Shown in pieces: positions 11,938-23,258 of a stretch of 64,000 nt of DNA. Position 1 is the stretch's first letter; each line of letters begins with the position of its first letter. Made by a program: the position numbers and the translations under genes. Below the pieces are notes generated by a model. The model saw only the letters and a program-made list of their open reading frames with translations, made no database searches and was not told the DNA's origin. The stretch is from Erinaceus europaeus (lineage: Eukaryota; Chordata; Mammalia; Eulipotyphla; Erinaceidae): assembly GCF_950295315.1 (NCBI RefSeq), contig NC_080172.1, positions 83,161,118 to 83,225,117 of the forward strand, written 5' to 3'.

Positions 11938-12361
11938 ATTTTTTATTATTATTTTTTATTTAAGAAAGGATTAATTAACAAAACCATAGGGTAGGAGGGG
12001 TACAATTCCACACAATTCCCACCACCCAATCTCCATATCCCATCCCACCCCCCACCCCCCCATAGCTTTCCCATTCTCTATCCCTCTGGGAGCATGGACC
12101 CAGGGTCATTGTGGGTTGCAGAAGGTGGAAGGTCTGGCTTCTGTAATTGCTTCCCCGCTGAACATGGGCATTGACTGGTCGGTCCATACTCCCAGTCTGC
12201 CTCTCTCTTTCCCTAGTAGGGTGGGGTCTCTGGGGAAGCGGAGCTCCAGGACACATTGGTGGGATCTTCAGTCTAGGGAAGCCTGGCCAGCATCCTGATG
12301 ACATCTGGAACCTGGTGACTGAAAAGAGAGTTAACATACGAAGCCAAACAAATTGTTGAGC
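11938..12361 (-). mobile_element. LRN-family copy, young, 5'-truncated
   Basis: Minus-oriented with T-rich left end; flanked by the 11-bp duplication AGTTAAAGGAG (11927-11937 and 12362-12372). About 424 bp, 3' module only. Confidence 0.9.
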
Positions 12362-12372
12362 AGTTAAAGGAG

Positions 12373-13564
12373 CTTTTTACTCATATGCCTTGTTTCAGTC
12401 TGTTTACTGCCAAACTAGAAAAAAACCACATCATTGCTCACTATTTTTTTCTTTGGTGTGAATCAAGTTGATCACAATGTTTTTGAGGAATTAGTGAAAA
12501 AAATGGGGGCAAAGTAGCAACTATAGAAATGACTTCAGCTGCATATTCCACATTAGACTTTAAATTCAGGGTATTAATCTATCAAATGCACTTTGTTTAT
12601 TTACCTTGTAGTTATCTTCTAGGGGGAAAAATAACTATAAAGGGGGGATTTAAAGAATGGAGAGAGTATACCATAAATTAGGAGTGAGAAAGGGCTCTGG
12701 ACACTAACTGTGAGGCAGTGAATGCTGAGACTTAAAATTGAGATGATGAGGACTCTCGAATGACATGGGATATTGGTCATCTCATCTGAGGTTGGGGAAG
12801 TTTACACTAAGTATACACTCTTACCCTTAGCTCAAGGACTCTCCATGGGTTTTTATTTTACTCAACATTTAAAGAGTAATATAATACATTGTTACTAATT
12901 ATATGTTCTAGTAAATCACTAGTTCTTACCTTGCATAACTAAAACAGTACATTTTGACTACTTTGTTAAAAGTGTTATAAGCATGTTGTGCTGTTACCAG
13001 AACATGATGACGATGGTAATGAAGACAGGAGGAAAATGGAGGTGATTGATAGCAATGTTTATCACCCAGATTGAGGCAATAATTTTAAAGATACCTCCAA
13101 ATTCATCAAGCTTTCAGACATTAAACATGTAAAGCTTTCTGTCTGTCAATCATGCCTCAATAAAGTAGCTAAAATTTGTTTTAAAAATGGCTTTCAAGGA
13201 AGATTGTCAATCTTGACATTCAGCTCCCCCAAAATTGCCAGGTACATAAGACAAATTCAAAACAGCAAATCAGGATGGCAAAATAGCATGGTTGTCTATT
13301 TGAATATCTTGAGTATCTATGTCTGTCAGAATATATAATATATATCTGACCTTTATTGAGAGCTAATGTAGTGTTTAATATGCCATTCTGTATTAAGATG
13401 TAAAACTTGGGAATGGAGGAGACGGAACCACTAATCCACTTGTTTCTGTTTAAAAAAAAAAAAGTAAAACTGGAAGAAATGGAACCACTTTGAAAATCTC
13501 GTTTCTTACAATAGTCTTTCAGTGCCAGAGCACATTTTCTAAGAGATATTAAATTTATTTTTTT
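12373..13564. other. intergenic, unique
   Basis: CAATCATGCCTCAATAAAGTAGC (about 13147) resembles the end of an old DNA-transposon or L1-type repeat; nothing else. Confidence 0.4.
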
Positions 13565-13850
13565 ATTGTTTTTAATTTCCTTTATTTATTTTCCTTTTGT
13601 TGCCCTTGTTGTCTTTTTATTGTTGCTGCTATTATTGATGTCGTTGTCATTGAATAGGACAGAGAGAAATGGAGAGAGGAGGGGTTGACAGAGAGGGGGA
13701 GAGAAAGATAGACACCTGCAGACCTGCTTCACCGCTTGTGAAGCGACTCCCCTGCGGTGGGGAAGCGGGGGGGGGGCTGGACCGGGATCCTTAAGCAGGT
13801 CCTTGCGCTTTGTGCCGGCACTTAACCCGCTGCGCTACCGCCCGACTCCC
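13565..13850 (-). mobile_element. ERI-1-type SINE
   Basis: Near-complete minus copy, close to the consensus of the window. Confidence 0.92.
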
Positions 13851-13908
13851 AAGATGGTAAAATTCAAAAGGAATGTTCCAAGCAGTTTTCTCAATTTTAG
13901 AGTTTTTA

Positions 13909-14672
13909 TTTTATTATTTTTTGCTAGCATACAACAAGACCTTTATCAATATTTTGAATGGGTTTAGCTATTACTGAAATTGGAAACTTTTTTTTTTTGC
14001 CTCCAGGGTTATTGCTGGGGGCTCAGTGCCTGCACTACAATCCACTGCTGCTGAAGCCCGTTTTTTTTCCATTTTTGTTGTTGAATAAGATAGAGAGAAA
14101 CAGAGGAGGGGGAAAGTGGAAGGGGGAGAGAAAGTCACCTGCAGACCTGCTCTACTGCTTGTGAAATGTCGCTCCTGAAGGTGGGGAGCAGGGGGCTCGA
14201 ACCAGGATCCTTGCACTGATCCTTGAGTTTTGTACTATGTGTGCTTAACCCGGCTTGCCACCACCTGGCCTCCAAATTAGAATCTTCTTTAAACTTATAT
14301 TGGGACAAATGGCTAGAGTGTAGAGTATTGCTGCCATCAGGAACTATGAGTACAGGCCTGAAAAATTAACAACTACCCCTCAGAGAATCAGGTGCTGGGC
14401 TGACTCAAGATGTTGTAGTCAGAAAGAATGCAGCCATCTTCCAGCTTCTTGCCAGCCAAGAAGAGCCTCTGCTGGTTAGGAGGGATGCCTTCCTTAGCCT
14501 GGATCTTAGCCTTCATGTTCTCAGTGGTATCACTAGGCTGCACTTCCAGGGTGATGATCTTCCTGGACAGAGTATTGATGAAGATCTGCATTTTGACCTG
14601 CTAGCAAAAATGGAGATAATGTCACAACTGCCACAGGCATGACATCAGTTTTCAGTTCCACCAGGTGCGTCT
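13909..14672 (-). pseudogene. UBB (pseudogene): UBB polyubiquitin processed pseudogene, reduced to one partial ubiquitin
   Basis: The minus strand reads: a leader ending AGCAGGTCAAA, ATG at 14589-14591, a ubiquitin-like frame with many changes, a deletion near codon 61 and a premature stop at 14388-14390. Next comes a 3' UTR resembling that of UBB (TGTTAATTTTTCAG... CTCTAGCCATTTGTCCCAA; TTTCAGTAATAGCT... ATTGATAAAGG). The 3' UTR is split by a SINE (13988-14273). It ends near GCTAGCAAAAAATAATAAAA. The leader joined directly to ATG, no introns and an A-rich end show a retrocopy. UBB has several head-to-tail ubiquitin units; only one partial unit remains. Not expected to encode functional ubiquitin. 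Confidence 0.88.
13988..14273 (-). mobile_element. SINE inserted in the UBB pseudogene 3' UTR
   Basis: tRNA head (GGAGGCCAGGTGGTGGCAAG on the minus strand), B-box GGTTCGAGCCC, and an extra 3' segment (CAGTGGATTGTAGTGCAGGC... ATAACCCTGGAGGC) that plain ERI-1 copies lack; the same extension is present at 18325, 22930 and 38827. Confidence 0.88.
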
Positions 14673-14673
14673 C

Positions 14674-15008
14674 AGAAAATTTATTTTATTTTATTTTATG
14701 TAGCTTGCGTTGTTAAGTAGCATCAGCTGGGCTAAACCTACTTTTTCAGGAAGACATATAGAACTGGCAAAATAGTTCACGTAGAGCCTCTCCTCCACAG
14801 TATTAAAGGGAGCTTTAGTGCTATGGTCTCTTTCACTCTCTCTTTCGGCCTCACTGTCTCTGTATCTATCTAAAAGAAAGAAAAGAAGGTGAAGGAGGAA
14901 GGAAGAAACAACAGTGAAGATACATGTCAACTTCACTTCATATTTCTTCCTTGACCACTTTCCATACTAATTTCTTTCCTAACTATAGCAGACAATCTCA
15001 GTGCTGTT
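14674..15008. other. intergenic with (TTTTA)n
   Basis: (ATTTT)n at 14680-14699, then sequence resembling a degraded SINE (GAGAGTGAAAGAGACC region). Confidence 0.4.
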
Positions 15009-15420
15009 TCTTTTTTTTAATTTTTTATTAGTGATTTAATAATGATTAACAAGACTGTAGGATAAGAGGGGTACAATTCCATATCATTCTCATCACCAGA
15101 GTTCTGTATCCCATAACCTCCATTGGAAGGCTCCTTATTTTTTATCCTTTTGAAAGTATAGACCAAAAATTTTTGGGGGTGCAAAAGAAGGTGGAAGTCT
15201 GGCTTCCATAACTGCTTCTCTGCTGGATATGGACATTGGCAGGTCAATCCATACCCTCAGCCTGCTTTTATCTTTCTCTAGTGGGGCAGGGCTCCAGGGA
15301 GGTAAGACCTCGCCACACATTGGTGAGATCATCTGCCCAGGGAAGTTAGGATGGAATCATAGTAGCATCTGCAACTTGGTGGCTGAAAGGTGGTAAGATT
15401 TAAAACAGAAGAATTTATGT
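15009..15420 (-). mobile_element. LRN-family copy, older subfamily
   Basis: Minus-oriented; starts TTTTTTATTAGTGATTTAAT and holds only the 3' module, ending where the next copy begins. Confidence 0.75.
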
Positions 15421-15423
15421 ATT

Positions 15424-17310
15424 CCTTTTTAAAAGTTTATTTATAAAATAGATATATTGACAAGACCATAGGATAAGAGGGGTCCAATGCCACACAATCC
15501 CCACCACCAGAGCTCGATATCTCATCCCACCCCTTGAAAGTTTTCCTATTCTTTATCCCTCTGGGAGTATGGACCCAGGCTTATTATGGAGTACAGAAGG
15601 TGAAAGGTCTGACTCCTGTCATTGCTTCTCCACTGAAACTAGGTGTTGGCAGGTTGATCCATACTCCTAGCCTGCTTCTATCTTTCCCTAGTGGGGCAGG
15701 GCTCTGGAGAGGTGGGGTTCCAGGACACACTGGTGAGATCGTCTGCCCAGGGCAGTCAGGTTGGTGTCATGGTAGCATCTGGAACTGGGCAGCTGAAAAA
15801 GCATTATTATATAAAGCAGAACAGGGAGTTGGGCGGTAGTGCAGCCGGTTAAACGCAGGTGGCGCAAAGCGTAAGGACTGGTGTAAGGATCCCAGTTCGA
15901 GCCCCTGGCTCCCCACCTGCAGGGGAGTCGCTTCACAGGGCACAGGTCTGCAGGTGTCTGTCTTTCTCTCCCCCTCTCTGTTTTCCCCTCCTCTCTCCAT
16001 TTCTCTCTGTCCTACCCAACAACAATGACATCAATAACTACAACAATAAAACAGCAAGGGCAACAAGAAGGAATAAATAAATAAAATATTTTTTTAAAAA
16101 AGCAGAAAAAATTGCTTAATAGGAAACTAAAGGCAAGAATATAGCAGATGGGGTCTCCATTTTGGAAAAAGCTGGTAGGTCTCTTTTAGGTATATTCCAA
16201 GGGGTTTATGGCTTTACTAGTTTTTTGCTTGAGCCCAACAGTTAACATACAGGTGGACCAAATGTATTATCTGTGGAGATGGTGTCAGAGTTGGGGATAG
16301 GACTAGAAAGCTGGATCAGGGCAGAGAGTATTTCCCAAATATGGAAAAAGTATATAAATATTGTTAACTCTAAAACCCATCGATTTGATCTGGGGCATAT
16401 ATTTGTCGCAGGAGCCTGTGTAACCTCTGCATCCCTGAAAGTCTGAGTTCCCAGTTTGTGGTAATGGCTAGGAACATTCTAGGCTGCACTAATTTCAGGG
16501 TCTATCTTCCTCAAGTGGTAGAGTATGTTGGCTCAACTTCCCTTTGGAGAATCGGGCTGTCCCTATCGTTGTTGATCCTTTTAGGGGGCAAAGTCCTATA
16601 GGAATCCACAAAGGGGTACACTATGTTGTTCCTGATGGAGATGAACAGTGACGGTGGAGAGAGGGATCTGTTAGAGGTTTAGGCCCATCATGTCTGTGTG
16701 GGAATCCCAGGATTCCCTGATGAGAGCCCGGGTAATGGGCTAGCATGGTAGTAAGCAAAAGAGTCGTCATTAAAGCATGCTGGTCTCTTGCCCTTATCCA
16801 GTTTTTGTAGTCCTTGCTTTATCTGACAAGGTTAGCCTTGGAGTGATTGAGGGCATTGAAACAGGTATTAGGTGAGGAGGGTGAGGGTATCTAGGTCTAA
16901 GTAGAAACTATTTGATTAAATACTTTATGGTGTCTTTTTTAGGTGCATTTAATGCATGCTTGCTGCATTTTGAATCACTGCAAACTATTGTGCACTTTTG
17001 CTTTAAGGTATATATTTTGCTGTAACTTATGGATACATGTGTACATATGCCCCATCTCATGGGCCCTGGTCTATATCTAGGTTCTGAGGCTTTGTTAGGA
17101 AGTGCACTACCTGAAATAGAATTCAGAAGTCCCATGAGCTAGGAAAGATCTCACCAGAATAATGAAGCTGGAGGGTTGAGATGTCTTTGGACACTCCTGA
17201 TGTCTTTGGACACAATCTGAAGTGAGACATGCCAAGGTGGTAGTGATTGTATCGATTATGTTGAGATCAGCAGATACAGTATCAATTGGTATGAACTGAG
17301 AGAAGCATGC
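15424..17310 (-). mobile_element. long LRN-family copy, nearly all modules, with a SINE inside
   Basis: Minus-oriented. It carries the 3' module (15424-15823), a SINE (15824-16100), the middle module (16101-16800), a region I see nowhere else (about 16800-16960), and the 5' module (about 16960-17310) that corresponds to 54830-55140. It is the longest member in the window and shows that shorter copies are truncated or internally deleted. Confidence 0.75.
15824..16100 (+). mobile_element. ERI-1-type SINE inside an LRN copy
   Basis: Complete plus copy from GGGAGTTGGGCGG to the AATAAATAAAAT tail. Confidence 0.92.
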
Positions 17311-17314
17311 ATGT

Positions 17315-17550
17315 TTAATAAACAGGAATCCAAATGTAGGAATAGAGCTGATGAAATTAGAGGACTTTGTGTGGGAAGAAACTAGGAAATCTATTTTAGG
17401 TATGTTCTAAGGGGCCCAGAGTTTATTAATTTTTGTCTGAGCCTGATATGTAACACGTAGATGGACTAAAAATATTGTTTGGGAAGATGGTGTCAGAGTT
17501 TAGAATATGGCTAGAAAGCTGAATTAGGGCAGAAAGTAGCTCCCAAACAT
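17315..17550 (-). mobile_element. LRN middle-module fragment (minus)
   Basis: Matches 16120-16340, minus orientation, directly abutting the long copy. Confidence 0.65.
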
Positions 17551-17599
17551 GAGGCAATCACTTTTGTCAACTACACAAAAGAAAGAGATACCTCCTAAT

Positions 17600-18005
17600 C
17601 TCTCCTGACAGCAACAGCGTTAGTGTCACCCACTTGATAATCTTTAGAAGAAAGACTGTATACAATTGACCAAGAGATTTCCACAAAGATATGATGGGTC
17701 TAGATCTCTAGTAGATCCCTCTCTCTGCCATCAGTGGTCACTTCCATCCCATCATAAGTCCTCTTGTGGGGCTTTCCAGGACCTTGTCCTCACTGTAGAG
17801 CAGCAATGGTAAGGACTGCCTCACTTTCTGAAAAGAAGCTGGGCCACCTACTCTGCCACTCGAGGAAGCAGTCTGGTCCTGAAATGAGTACAGCCTAGAG
17901 TGTTTCCAGCTGTGACCATGGACTGCAAGCTCAGATAGACAGGGACTCAAAAGTCACACAGGCTCCTGCGCTAAACTAAATAGAAATATATATGGGCCCT
18001 AAGAG
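17600..18005 (+). mobile_element. LRN middle-module fragment in opposite orientation
   Basis: Complementary to about 16400-16720 of the neighbouring minus copy and similar to 45600-45960 (plus). Head-to-head arrangement with 17315-17550 resembles the 5' inversion left by twin priming. Confidence 0.65.
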
Positions 18006-18186
18006 CAATGGGGTAAACAGTGCTTTTTCTGGATGAAGCTTCGTCAGTAGCTTGTCTTACCACATACGACAGGCCTCCAACGCACTGCAGAAACCAGAAA
18101 CCAGATATGGAGACACTGATGGTAGATGGTAGAGTCAAGAGACTCATAAATCTTATCTCCCCAGCACTGAGTCATAGCCACAGAGC

Positions 18187-18222
18187 TCATCTATCTTTCT
18201 CTTTCTTCCTTTTTTCTTTCTT

Positions 18223-18260
<38 letters not shown>

Positions 18261-18324
18261 CCTTTCTTTCTTCCTCCCTTCTTCCCTCTCCCCCCCCTCC
18301 CTTCCTTTCTTCTTTCTTTTTTCC
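18187..18324. repeat. CT/CTTT-rich simple repeat
   Basis: Imperfect (CTTT)n, (CT)n and (CTTC)n with a C-run; expanded tail of the SINE that follows. Confidence 0.9.
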
Positions 18325-18606
18325 TCCAAGGTTATTGCTGGGGCTCTATGCCAGCACTAAGAATCCACTGCTCTTGGAGGCCATTTTTTCTGTTTTATTT
18401 TTTATTGGATAGGACAGAGAGAAATTGAAAGGGGAGTGGAAGATTGAGAAAAAGGGGAGAGAAAGATAGACACCTGAAGATCTGCTTCAGTGCTTGTGAG
18501 GTGACCCACCTGCAGGTAAGGATCTGGGTGTGCGAACCAGGATTCTTCCACGGGTCCTTGTACTTTGTACTATGTGCACTTAACCCGGTGAGCTACTGGC
18601 CAGCCC
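18325..18606 (-). mobile_element. ERI-type SINE, extended form
   Basis: Minus copy with the extension (CTCCAAGGTTATTGCTGGGGC). Confidence 0.85.
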
Positions 18607-19072
18607 AACCCCCAACCCTACCCCTGCTCATTTTCTTAGATAACTGCACTAGAGGTTGATGGACACGAGCCCTGTCCTAACAAGTGGCACTGCTAAGAAC
18701 AACTTTGATAATCCACCTAGCTCACAGAATATAGTTTGCTTTATCTAAAAGTCAAATATGGTGAAGAAATTGTTCTTATTTAAGAATACTGTATTAACTG
18801 ATATGGGGGTTAGAACTTAATTTTAAAGGTGAAGTGACTTAGAATAGAGATAAAAGTCAATTTACTAAGTGAGAAGCTAGTTATCAGCTCACTTAGACCT
18901 ACATAAGCACTATTTATTACCATCCCCAATATCTCTAACATTTTAGACCCCTATAAGGCAAACTAGAACATGGAAACCTCCTAAATATTCTTTCTATAAA
19001 TGGTGAATTACTCTAAAATTTTTTTCAAATATCTGCTATTTAGTGCAGTTTAATACAGTTTTTAAAAACGAC
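18607..19072. other. intergenic, unique
   Basis: Nothing seen. Confidence 0.5.
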
Positions 19073-19285
19073 CTGTCAATGCCCATGTTCAGCGGAGAAG
19101 CAATTACAGAAGCCAGAACTTCCACCTTCTGCACCCCATAATGACCCTGGGTCCATACTCCCAGAGGGTTAAATAAAAGGAAAACTATCAGGGGAGGGGA
19201 TGGGATATGGAGCTCTGGTGGTGGGAAATGTACCCCTTTTATTCTATGGTCTTATCAGTGTTTCTATTTTATAAATAAATTAAAT
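19073..19285 (+). mobile_element. LRN 3' module, plus orientation
   Basis: 5'-truncated copy beginning CCTGTCAATGCCCATGTTCA and ending in an A-rich tail. Confidence 0.8.
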
Positions 19286-19864
19286 ATATTGCAATTTTAA
19301 GATATTTACATATTTCCATCTGCAGGGGAAATGCTTTGCAAGCAGTGAGGCAGTGCTGTAGCTATCTCTCTGTGTGTGTCTCTCTCCTCTTCCCCTCTGG
19401 ATTTCTGTCTTTATCCAAATAGATAAATAAATAAATATATTTAAAAATAAAACTAAAAAAATAAATCAAGCAAAAAAGATGGTTTTAAAAATATAATAAG
19501 ATCTAGAAAAAGATGACTTTTAAAATGCTTTAAAGCAACAAGGCTGTTAGTGAATACAAAGTGATAGATGCTTGCAGACCTCCCATTTAGCATGTAGCCT
19601 GGTCCTAAGACTGAACCACTCAGGGCAAGTCTTGTGGAATCTAAATCCCCTGACTGAATGTTGTCAAGAATGCCTATCATGGGGAGATAAGAAACTGTGT
19701 TCATATAACAACTGTCTTATAAGTTATTATTTACCTCCAGTAAAGTGATTTTTTTTAAATAAGAAAAATTTAAGAGCAAGAAATTTTGTAAACGAATTCA
19801 GACTTCTAGTCTGGCATCTCCAGACCTGCACAAACTTAAACTTTGGAGACTGTCAACAATGCTT
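19286..19864. other. intergenic with a degraded SINE
   Basis: 19310-19440 looks like a SINE body (CTGCAGGGGAAATGCTTTGC..TCTCTCTGTGTGTGTC) with an AATAAATAAAT tail. Confidence 0.45.
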
Positions 19865-20135
19865 TTTTTTTTTCTTCTTTTTTTTTTTTCCCCCACCAGC
19901 AGAGCTTCACTGCCCTGAGTGGACTTTTTCAAATAGGAAAAAAAAAAAAAAAAAAGGAAAAAAATAAAAGAAAAAGAAAAACAAAAGACAGAGTAAGAGA
20001 GGGAAAAAATATTATAGTATAGTATTGACCCTCCCCTCCTGCCCCAATGTGGTGGGGGCCAGGCTGAAACCAGGGTTAGACACCTGACAAAGTAAGTGTA
20101 CTATACAGGGAAAATATTTTGCCTTCCCAATTATG
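19865..20135 (-). mobile_element. diverged SINE with poly-T/poly-A stretches
   Basis: Two T-runs, a gap-like A-run (19937-19956), a GAGAGGG body and a GGCTGAAACCAGGGTTAGAC B-box complement. Confidence 0.6.
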
Positions 20136-20287
20136 CATTTGTAAAACTTATATGTTAAAGGGTGGGAGAGAACTAGAGCATTACTCTGATATATGTAGTG
20201 ATTTAGCACCGAGACCTGACTCTTGCCAAGTCCAGGGTTCTATGGTTGTGTCATCTCTAAACCTGCAATAATACATCTTTTTAGTGG

Positions 20288-20468
20288 TTGCTTTAAGTCA
20301 GAAAATGTGCTAAGAGCCATAAGCCTACAAGTAAATATGTAAGCTGTCTTATTATATAGCTCTGAGAGGTTTCATGTTGGATAAGAAAGGTGACTTAAAC
20401 ATAGCTAGCCAGTGGCAGAGCCCAAGTTTAAATACAGTTCTAATGTCAAAATCTATCATCTTAACCTA
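20288..20468 (+). mobile_element. MIR-like ancient SINE
   Basis: Contains GTGCTAAGAGC, GGTGACTTAAAC and CCAGTGGCAGAGCCCAAGTTTAAA, as in mammalian-wide MIR. From memory. Confidence 0.7.
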
Positions 20469-20569
20469 TTTTTGCTGTCTTACTTGTAGTCAGTCTCCCT
20501 GATTACTGGGAAAAAGTGCATCCAAATAAATACCAGGAGCATTAGTGTTCTCCCTCCAATAAAATGATA

Positions 20570-20571
<2 letters not shown>

Positions 20572-20626
<55 letters not shown>
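20572..20626. repeat. (CA)n microsatellite
   Basis: About 27 CA units; flanked by ACCAGGAGCAT at 20532-20542 and 20624-20634. Confidence 0.95.
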
Positions 20627-20634
20627 AGGAGCAT

Positions 20635-21127
20635 CTAAAGCAAGATCATTCTCAGCATTTCAGTCTCAGGTTGTTACATATAGAAAAGGTTTGGGTGAAA
20701 GGCTTTATTGATTTTACTAATTGCATATTTCAAGTTAAGAAGTATTAATTTTTTAAAACTGAGTTTTTCTTAAAATGACATTACATTATAGTATTATATA
20801 AGTTTCATGTCCAAGGACTCTTTGAACAATTATACAATGTACTAATCTTATGCTGATTCTCAATTAGAATTAAATGGCCAAGAAGACCTGATGGGAAAAA
20901 ATTAAATTCATAAACTTTAAAAAAAACTGCTTTAATGAGTTGTTGAAAAGATTACTTGTCCAAAAGGCAGATATTTCAAGCTTGAGGTTTCCACAGCAAC
21001 CTGCCCATGTACCTTTTTGATATTCACTAGTAAGGGCTTATCTTTTTTGAGCTCACTCAACAATGAGAAACATCTAATAGGTGATAACTAAAGAAATTAA
21101 CAAATTTTAACATTGTCTTTTTTTCCA
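20635..21127. other. intergenic, unique
   Basis: Nothing seen. Confidence 0.5.
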
Positions 21128-21297
21128 ACTTCTTTTTTATTTCTTATTATTATTGATTTAATAATGATTGAAAAGATTGTGGGTTAAGAGGGGTACAATT
21201 CATACAATTTCTACCACCAGAGTTCCAAATCCCAGCCCCTCTGTTGGAAGCTTTCCTATTCTTTATCCCCCATGGGAGTACGAACCAAAGATCTTTG
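21128..21297 (-). mobile_element. LRN fragment, older subfamily
   Basis: Minus-oriented start of the 3' module; broken off at GATCTTTG where an L1 3' tail follows. Confidence 0.7.
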
Positions 21298-21545
21298 TTT
21301 TTTCTTCTTTATTTGGGGATTAATAGTTTATAGTCAAAAGTAAAATACAGTAGTCTGTACGTGTGTAACATTTCTCAGTTTTCCACATAACAATTCAACC
21401 TCCACTAGGTCCTCCTCTGCCATTATGTTCCAGGACCTGAACCCCACCCCCCCCCACCCCATAGTCTTTTACTTTGGTGCAATACACCAAACCCAGTTCA
21501 AGTTCTGTTTTGTGGTTTCTTATTTTTCAGCTCCTCTCTCCCCCC
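21298..21545 (-). mobile_element. L1 3' UTR fragment
   Basis: Complement of the L1 3' tail seen at 28980-29165 (AACCATTAATC, CTGGAACATGAT landmarks). It sits between two LRN pieces. Confidence 0.75.
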
Positions 21546-22600
21546 CCCCCCATTAGTGATTTAATACTGATCAACAAGATTGTGGGATAAGAAAGGTACA
21601 ATTCATACACTTCCCACCACTAGAGTGCCATATCCCCTCCCCTCCATTGGAAGCTTCCCCATTCTTTATCTCTCTGGGAGTATGGACCAAAGATCTCATG
21701 GGGCACAGAAGGTCAGAAGTCTGGCTCCTGTAATTGTGTCTCTGCTGGACATGGGTGTTGTCAGATCAATCCACACCCCCAACCTGTTTCTAACTTTCCC
21801 TAGTGGGATAGGGCTCTGCGGAGGTGGAGACCAAAGGTCTTTATGGGGTGCAGAAGGTGGCAGATCTGGCAATTGTAATTGTTTCTCCACTCCAAATGGG
21901 TGTTGACAGATCAATCTATACCCCCTACCCCAGCCTGTTCCTATGTTTCCCTGTTGGGGTAGAGCTCTGGGGAAGTGGGGTACCAGGACACATTGGTGAG
22001 GTCCTCTGGCCAGGGGAGTCAGGTTGGTGTCATGGTAGCATCTGTAACTTGGTAGCTGAAAAACATTGAGATATAAGCAGATGAAATTGTTTAGTAATCA
22101 GGAACCTAAAGGTAAGAATATAGCAGATGAGATTTGGGGTCTTCATGTTGGAAGAAATTAGGAAGTCTATTTTTGGTATATTCTAAGGGGCTTATGACTT
22201 TACTAATTTTTGCCTGAGCCCCATAGATAACATGCAGGTGGGATGAATTGTCTTGGAAGATGGTGTCAGAGTTGGGAATAGGACTAAAAAGCTGGATCAG
22301 GGGAGAGAGTAGCTCCCAAATATGGGAAAAGTACACAAATACCATTAGCTATAAACTCCATCGATCTGACCTAGGACCCATGTCTATCCATACTTAGCAC
22401 AGGAGCCTGTATAACTTCTGCATCTCTGCTGGTCTAACCTTGCATTCCATGGTCATAGCTAGGAACAATCTAGGCTGCAGTCATTTCAGGACCAGTCTTC
22501 CTCGAGAGGCAGGATAATGTTGACCCAGCTTCCCTTTAGAGAGTGGGGCAGTTTCTACTATTGTTTTTCTACATTGAGGGCAAGGTCCTGTTTTATTTGT
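21546..22600 (-). mobile_element. LRN-family copy with an internal tandem duplication
   Basis: Minus-oriented; 3' and middle modules. The segment from GGAGTATGGACCAAAG through the GGTGGAG box is present twice (about 21680-21826 and 21827-21975). Confidence 0.8.
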
Positions 22601-22784
22601 ACTGTTCTCTTACTTTTAAGGGACTCAAATTTCATACATCAATTTACTTGGCTATATTTAGAATCCTATTTAAAAATGTTTTATTCAAAACATGTGTTGT
22701 GGTTTTTAATTTCCTATATAAGTTACATAATTGATAAGCTACTATTTTATTGTTGTCTGCTGTCTGCTCTGGGCTGACTTTTCT

Positions 22785-22915
22785 TAAATAGAGAGACAGA
22801 GAGGGAAAGACACCACAATACCAAAACTTTCTCCAATGCTGTGGAAACTTGGGCTCACACCCAGGTCTCAAATATATTAAAACTGCACTATGTGAGTGAA
22901 CCTTTTCCTGGCTCT
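22785..22915 (-). mobile_element. diverged SINE remnant
   Basis: GAGAGACAGAGAGGGAAAGAC body and GGGCTCACACCCAGGTC; target of the SINE at 22930. Confidence 0.55.
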
Positions 22916-22929
22916 GTTATTATTATTTT

Positions 22930-23253
22930 GCCTCCAGGGTTATTGCTGGGGCTCAGTGCCTGCACTACGAATCCACTACTACTAGAGGCTATTCCCCCCC
23001 CCCTTTTTTTGCCCTTGTTGTCTATCATTATTAGAATTTCTGTCATTGTTGTCATTGTTGTTGGATAGGTCGGAGAGATCAAGAAAGGAGGGGAAGACAG
23101 AGAAGGGAAGAGAAAGATAGACACCTGCAGACCTGTTTCACTACTTGTGAAGCAACCCCCCTGCAGGTGGGGAGCCAGGGATTCAAACCAGGATCCTTAT
23201 GTCAGTCTTTGTGCTTTGCATCAGGTTCGCTTAACCCGATGTACCCGGCCCCC
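22930..23253 (-). mobile_element. ERI-type SINE, extended form
   Basis: Minus copy; flanked by similar GGCTCT(G/A)TTATT sequences at about 22910 and 23254, probably its target duplication in an older SINE. Confidence 0.88.
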
Positions 23254-23258
23254 GGCTC

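Noticed and set aside
11975..12337. 120-codon frame, and similar frames at 525, 15534, 25691, 37786, 46571, 54514 and 57771
   Set aside because: All lie in LRN repeat copies. Frames on both strands recur because the copies are young relatives; not listed as genes (the sense frame is raised as a finding).
14388..14591. functional ubiquitin gene on the minus strand
   Set aside because: Premature stop, many changed residues and loss of the C-terminal Gly-Gly; clearly a pseudogene.
18020..18412. 130-codon frame rich in Phe/Leu/Ser
   Set aside because: Translation of a CTTT/CT simple repeat.
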